Assembly (NCBI GenBank): GCA_024349765.1
Contig: AP026073.1
Span: 7,502,001-7,566,000 of the forward strand
DNA length: 64,000 nucleotides
Source of the DNA: Streptomyces nigrescens
GTDB lineage: Bacteria > Actinomycetota > Actinomycetes > Streptomycetales > Streptomycetaceae
Direction of reading: 5' to 3'
Below, piece by piece: positions 60,070-64,000 of this stretch; within the stretch, counting starts at the first letter, position 1, and every line of letters starts with the position of its first letter. The notes below the pieces were generated by a model. The model was not told the DNA's origin and searched no databases. It saw nothing but the letters and a program-made list of their open reading frames with translations. The position numbers and the translations under genes were made by a program.

Positions 60070-61164
60070 ATGGACCCCATGCTCAGCAGTGACGTGCTCG
60101 CCGAACTGCGCCGGCCCCGCCCGTACCCTGCCGTCTCCCTCGTGATGCCGACGCACCGCCGCGAACCGGAGAACGCCCAGGACCCCGTACGCCTGCGCAA
60201 CCTCGTCGCCGAAGCCGAGAAAGCCGTCCAGAACGACCCGGACGTGCCCCGCGAGGGGCGCGTTGAGGTCCTCGACCAATTGCGCCGAGCCGTGGCCGAG
60301 GTCGATCTCGTCCACGCCGAGGACGGCCTCATCATCTACGCGGCGCAGGGCGAACACCAGGTGTGGTCGGTGGCCCGTGACGTGCCGGAGCGCGTGGTCC
60401 TCGCCGACACCTTCCTGACCCGAAACCTCGTCGCGGCCCAGGCCGCTGAGCAGCCCTACTGGGCACTGGCCGTGGCCGCCGACCGGGTCTCGCTGTGGAA
60501 CGGCGAGCCCGAGCGCGCCGCCGAGCACACCCGTGACGGCTTTCCCCTCACCCGGAGCCTCGAGGACTACGACGCAGAGCGAAAGGAACGCATCGGCGAC
60601 CTGCCCAGCACCTTCCAGGACGAGGCCACCCGACACTTCCTGCGCGAGGCGCACCAAAAGCTGCGGGCCGTCCTCGCCGCCGAACCCCGCCCCCTCTACG
60701 TGATCGGGTCGTCCGCCGCGCTGACCCTCCTGGAGGAGCTCGGGCCCCTCGGTCCGGACACCATGACCGTCGAGCACGGCGGTCTCGCCGACGGGCCGGC
60801 CGCCGGCGTGTGGCAGGCCGTCGAGCCACTGCGCACCGCGCGCGAGTCCGCGGCGACGTCCACCGTCGTCGCCGAGCTGGACACCGCACAGGGACGGCAC
60901 GAGTTCGCGGGCGGTATCGACGAGGTCTGGCAGGCCGTGAAGGAGGCGCGGGTGCGCCTGCTCGCCGTCGAAGACCACTTCCGGACCGTCGTACGCGAGG
61001 AGGGCGGACACCTGCAGCCCGCGGACACCGCCCACTCCGGGGCACGCGACGACATGATCGACGAGATCGTCGAACAGGCCCTGGAGACCGGCACCGAGGT
61101 CCGATTCGTACCCGACGGCACACTCACGGACCAGGGCTGCATCGCAGGCGTACTGCGCTACTGA
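60070..61164 (+). CDS. baeRF-type (bacterial eRF1-like) protein
   Basis: 364 residues. It starts MDPMLSSDVLAELRRPRPYP and has 'VSLVMPTHRREPENAQDPVR', 'AEDGLIIYAAQGEHQVWSVA', 'FLTRNLVAAQAAEQPYWALA', 'ERKERIGDLPSTFQDEATRH' and 'PRPLYVIGSSAALTLLEELG', the layout of bacterial eRF1-like (baeRF3-type) proteins, thought to act at the ribosome in stress or hibernation. ATG 60070 follows AGGAAGG. Stand-alone gene. Often mislabelled chemotaxis protein. Confidence 0.8.
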   Translation: MDPMLSSDVLAELRRPRPYPAVSLVMPTHRREPENAQDPVRLRNLVAEAEKAVQNDPDVPREGRVEVLDQLRRAVAEVDLVHAEDGLIIYAAQGEHQVWSVARDVPERVVLADTFLTRNLVAAQAAEQPYWALAVAADRVSLWNGEPERAAEHTRDGFPLTRSLEDYDAERKERIGDLPSTFQDEATRHFLREAHQKLRAVLAAEPRPLYVIGSSAALTLLEELGPLGPDTMTVEHGGLADGPAAGVWQAVEPLRTARESAATSTVVAELDTAQGRHEFAGGIDEVWQAVKEARVRLLAVEDHFRTVVREEGGHLQPADTAHSGARDDMIDEIVEQALETGTEVRFVPDGTLTDQGCIAGVLRY

Positions 61165-61270
61165 CGCCCCACAGCCACGGAAAGCTCGGCGCAACCGACC
61201 AACAAACACAGCCGAAGCGGGCCCGGACAACTCCGAAACCCGCTCCGACCTGCATGTTCTTCTACCTCAG

Positions 61271-61357
61271 CGGAGGCTGTGGGATTTGAACCCACGGTGA
61301 CGTTGCCGCCACGACAGTTTTCAAGACTGTTCCCTTAGGCCGCTCGGGCAAGCCTCC
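61271..61357 (-). tRNA. tRNA-Ser (TGA)
   Basis: 87 nt, class II with long variable arm. 5' GGAGGCTTGCCCGAGCGG, anticodon loop CTTGAAA (TGA), T-arm GGGTTCAAATCCC, discriminator G. Confidence 0.95.
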
Positions 61358-61408
61358 CCGCGGCGCCGGCGCGTGGGAGCGCGGGTGCCGCGGGATCAGA
61401 TTAGCGCG

Positions 61409-62998
61409 TCACTTGTCGCCCGTGCGCTGCCCCAGGGTGACTTTGGCCGTGTGCTCCTTGCCGGCGCGCTTGTAGGTCAGGGTGACCTGGTCGCCCGGCT
61501 TGTGCTGCCAGATTTCGCTGATGAGGGTGGGGCCGCTGTCGATGACCGTGTCGTCGAGCTTGGTGATCGTGTCGCCGGGCTGCAGGCCGGCCTTGTCGGC
61601 AGGGCCGTTCGGGGTGACCGCGTCGGAGCCGTTGTTGCCCGTCTGGGCGATGGTCGCGCCGTTGCCGGTGTCGCGCATGCCGACCTGGACGCCGATCTGC
61701 GGATAGACCGGCTTGCCGGTCTTGATCAGGTCCTGCGCCACCCGCTTGGCCTGGTCGATCGGGATCGCGAAGCCCAGCCCGATGCTGCCGGACTGGCCGG
61801 ACTCGCCGCCCAGGCCGCCGCCGTTGCCGGCCGACTGGATCGCGGAGTTGATGCCGATGACGTTGCCGCCGGCGTCCATCAGCGGGCCGCCGGAGTTACC
61901 CGGGTTTATCGACGCGTCCGTCTGCAGGGCGCTCATGTACGACGCCTGGCTGCCGCCGCCGTCGCTGGACGCCACCGGCCGGTCCTTGGCGCTGATGATG
62001 CCGGTGGTGACCGTGCCCGACAGGCCGAAGGGCGCACCGATCGCGATCGTAGCGTCGCCGACCTGCACGTTGGACGACTTGCCCAGCGGGAGCGGGTTGA
62101 GGGTGGCGTCACCCGGGTTCTTCAGCTTGATCACGGCGACGTCGTAGCCCTGGGCGTGGCCGACGACCTCGGCGTCGTACTTCTTGCCGTTGGAGAACGT
62201 CGCGGTGAGCTTGCCGCCGTCGGCCGCGCTGGCGACGACGTGGTTGTTGGTGAGGATGTGGCCCTGCTTGTCGTAGACGAAGCCGGTGCCGGTGCCGCCC
62301 TCGCCGGTGGCGCCCTGCGCCTCGATCGTCACGACGCTCGGCAGCGCGCGCTGCGCTATCCCGGAGACGGAGGTGGGCTTGCGGTTCAGCGCGCCGGCGT
62401 CACCGGGCGCCGAGACCGTCGTCGAGGCGGTGTCGTCCCGGCCCGCGGCCCAGTAGCCGATGCCGCCGCCGACTCCGCCGGCGACCAGCGCGGCCACCAG
62501 GACGGCGGCGATCAGCCCGCCGGTGCGCCGCTTGGGAGCCGGGGTGCCGGCCCCCGCCCACGGGTCGCCGCCACCGCCGTACGGGGGCCCGCCCCAGCCG
62601 CCGGCGGAGGAACCGTGGCCGGCCGCGGCGTACGGGGGGAGCTGCGCGGTGGGCTCACCACCCGGGTACCCGGAAGCGGTGGGCTCGCCACCCGGGTGCC
62701 CGGAAGCAGTGGGCTCGCCACCCGGGTACCCAGAGGCAGTGGGCTCGCCGCCCGGGTATCCGGGCTGGTGCGACTGGGGTGACTGGTGGGGCGGCTGTGC
62801 GGGCCCGGGGCCAGGGTCGCCCGCGGAGGCGACGGTCGGGGCGAAGTCCGGCGGCGGGGGTGCCGCGGGGGGAGTCGCGGGCGCGGGCGGGGCGTCGGGA
62901 GCCTGGGCGCCGGAGGCGGACGCGGCAGCGCTGTCCGGCTGCGCCCCGGTCGGCGGCCTGGCCTCCGACGGGACGGCTCCCTCGTTCTCGGTGCTCAC
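61409..62998 (-). CDS. HtrA/DegP-like membrane-anchored serine protease
   Basis: 529 residues, envelope protein quality control. A ~165-residue cytoplasmic Pro/Ala/Gly leader holds four PGGEPTASG repeats (30-bp units), then a TM helix ('GGLIAAVLVAALVAGGVGGG'). The trypsin-like domain shows His in LTNNHVVASA, Asp in YDVAVIKLKN and Ser in ASINPGNSGGPL; a PDZ domain follows ('NGPADKAGLQPGDTITKLDD'). GTG 62998 follows GAGGAG. Actinobacterial PepD/HtrA proteases of this form are usually stress-controlled. Confidence 0.93.
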   Translation of the reverse strand: MSTENEGAVPSEARPPTGAQPDSAAASASGAQAPDAPPAPATPPAAPPPPDFAPTVASAGDPGPGPAQPPHQSPQSHQPGYPGGEPTASGYPGGEPTASGHPGGEPTASGYPGGEPTAQLPPYAAAGHGSSAGGWGGPPYGGGGDPWAGAGTPAPKRRTGGLIAAVLVAALVAGGVGGGIGYWAAGRDDTASTTVSAPGDAGALNRKPTSVSGIAQRALPSVVTIEAQGATGEGGTGTGFVYDKQGHILTNNHVVASAADGGKLTATFSNGKKYDAEVVGHAQGYDVAVIKLKNPGDATLNPLPLGKSSNVQVGDATIAIGAPFGLSGTVTTGIISAKDRPVASSDGGGSQASYMSALQTDASINPGNSGGPLMDAGGNVIGINSAIQSAGNGGGLGGESGQSGSIGLGFAIPIDQAKRVAQDLIKTGKPVYPQIGVQVGMRDTGNGATIAQTGNNGSDAVTPNGPADKAGLQPGDTITKLDDTVIDSGPTLISEIWQHKPGDQVTLTYKRAGKEHTAKVTLGQRTGDK

Positions 62999-63910
62999 AG
63001 CTCTCTCCTCAGCTTCACGGCCTTACGGTCCCGCCCGGGCCGGCGGCCCGTACGGGGGTCTTGCGGTCCGGCCGGGCCTCACGGTCCGACCGGGTGGTGA
63101 CGACAGTGACACGGAGTGCGCCCCGAGGCGCCCGGAAGGGCGTCCCCGAGTACGTCTCCGAAGACGTCTCGGAGGATCTCTCCGCATACCTCTCGGAGGG
63201 CGTCCCCGTCGTCGCCGAAGTGCCTGGTGGAGCGGTAGACCCGATCGACCGGGGCTACCTCCGGTGGGCTCGGCTACCCACTTCGCGGCTCACCAGTACG
63301 CCCGGCGCGCCGTTCCATGTTCTTCCGTGCTCCTCCGTGTGCTTCCGTGCCCCGGTACTCCGGTCCTCCACTGCTCCAGTGCTCCGGCACTCCGGTACTC
63401 CGGTACTCCGGTACTCCGGTACCCCAGGATTCAGGATCCCGGCGGTCTCGGCGAGTCCCGCGCCGCCGGACCGGGCCGTCGGTCGGGGCCGCGCGGTGGA
63501 TCCGCGGGCCCTGGCCGGGCGGTACGGGCCAGGCGATACGGGCGAAGCTCCGTCCCAGCCTTTCCCACCGCGCGTCAGAGTGCCGTAAGCCGAGGCTGTG
63601 ACTGTGCTCTCATCCTTTATGCCGGACAAAACGGGCGCATCCGTTGTTCCGCACGTCGGGGTACGGCCGCCCCACGCGCCGGGGTCCACGGGCGGGGCCC
63701 ACACCGGGGCCACAGGCGGGCTCCACGGAGGGGTCCGCGACGGTACGCACGGCGTGGTCCTCGACGGCGCTCGCGGCGAGGACCACGGCGGAGCCGAAGC
63801 GCGGCCGGCCCCCTCGCTCCGGGGTACGCCCGGGATACGCCCCGGATACATCCGGGGTACAGCCGGGGTACGCCCGACCCACCGGCACCGGCGAGTGGCA
63901 CGATAACGCG
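62999..63910. other. Long divergent intergenic region with several repeat arrays
   Basis: 912 bases without a credible gene. It holds GTC/TCTCGGAGG-type repeats (63138-63215), a 9-bp TCCGGTACT array (63389-63425) and degenerate CCGGGGTACG units (63817-63876). Frames across it give only Pro/Arg/Ser-rich products without ribosome sites. Promoters for htrA and the phosphodiesterase must lie here. Confidence 0.5.
63389..63425. repeat. 9-bp TCCGGTACT tandem array
   Basis: About four perfect copies, a slippage-prone locus. Confidence 0.75.
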
Positions 63911-64000
63911 GTGAGCTATGCACGCCCCGCCCAGGACCCCCATCCGGATCGTCCCGCCATGTCCGTAGTGGCCCATCGAGGCGCCTCGGAGGACGCCCCG
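63911..64000 (+). CDS. Glycerophosphodiester phosphodiesterase, 5' part only
   Basis: Cut by the window end. From GTG 63911 the frame reads through ATG 63959 into MSVVAHRGASEDAP, the HRGA motif that starts GDPD catalytic domains and carries the first active-site His. The enzyme hydrolyses glycerophosphodiesters to glycerol-3-phosphate. Either start is possible; ribosome sites are weak. Family assignment rests on this short motif. Confidence 0.7.
   Translation, partial: MSYARPAQDPHPDRPAMSVVAHRGASEDAP

Noticed and set aside
63255-63923. Minus-strand Pro/Arg/Ser-rich 222-residue frame upstream of the phosphodiesterase
   Set aside because: It is made from 9-10 bp tandem repeats and lacks a ribosome site and any motif.

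Overview
This is a very G+C-rich actinobacterial chromosome segment, almost certainly Streptomyces. The evidence is near-total GC3 codon use, frequent GTG starts, ATGA-coupled genes, a Streptomyces-type subtilisin inhibitor, a SigE-type ECF sigma factor, a giant HAMP-array hybrid kinase and a pSAM2-like integrative element.

Layout. 0-7 kb: an MFS exporter with three C-terminal carboxypeptidase-regulatory-like domains, a YceI protein carrying a related N-terminal domain, and a DHA2 multidrug exporter with its TetR regulator; two tandem-repeat arrays separate the last two genes. 7-14 kb: a GT39 membrane glycosyltransferase coupled to a GT2-GtrA protein, beside an OmpR/histidine kinase pair. 14-19.3 kb: FMN reductase, amidohydrolase, DUF2797 protein, and a GlxA/AraC regulator divergent from a quinone reductase. 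19.4 kb: initiator tRNA-Met.

20.39-32.81 kb: an actinomycete integrative and conjugative element (AICE) in tRNA-Arg(ACG), bounded by a 44-bp direct repeat. It carries int, xis, a P4/D5-type replication helicase, a TraB-like FtsK translocase, spread proteins, a PycTM-like membrane protein, a KorSA/TraR-like GntR repressor with recognisable palindromic operators, a Pif-like Nudix hydrolase, an A/T-richer DNA-binding cargo gene and a 46-residue membrane protein. Just outside its left end lies the scar of an older element: an integrase tail and a third copy of the paired arm sites.

33-50 kb: tRNA-Ser(GCT), an extended SSI-type protease inhibitor, a 1357-residue degenerate hybrid kinase, a GNAT behind a probable leader peptide and hairpin, a second IF-1, an acyl-CoA ligase, and an Osa-like osmotic-stress cluster (SpoIIE phosphatase divergent from a hybrid kinase and response regulator), then a SigE-family sigma factor. 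50-56 kb: a five-gene coupled operon with the content of the mycobacterial igr cholesterol side-chain operon (two FadE, MaoC-DUF35, MaoC, Ltp2) behind a long perfect palindrome. 56-64 kb: an Asn-rich secreted protein, a Prim-Pol protein, a methyltransferase, a hypothetical protein, a baeRF-type protein, tRNA-Ser(TGA), an HtrA-like protease and the start of a glycerophosphodiester phosphodiesterase.

Many genes carry low-complexity Pro/Ala/Gly inserts made of short in-frame DNA repeats, and the long antisense frames opposite GC-rich genes are artefacts of base composition.
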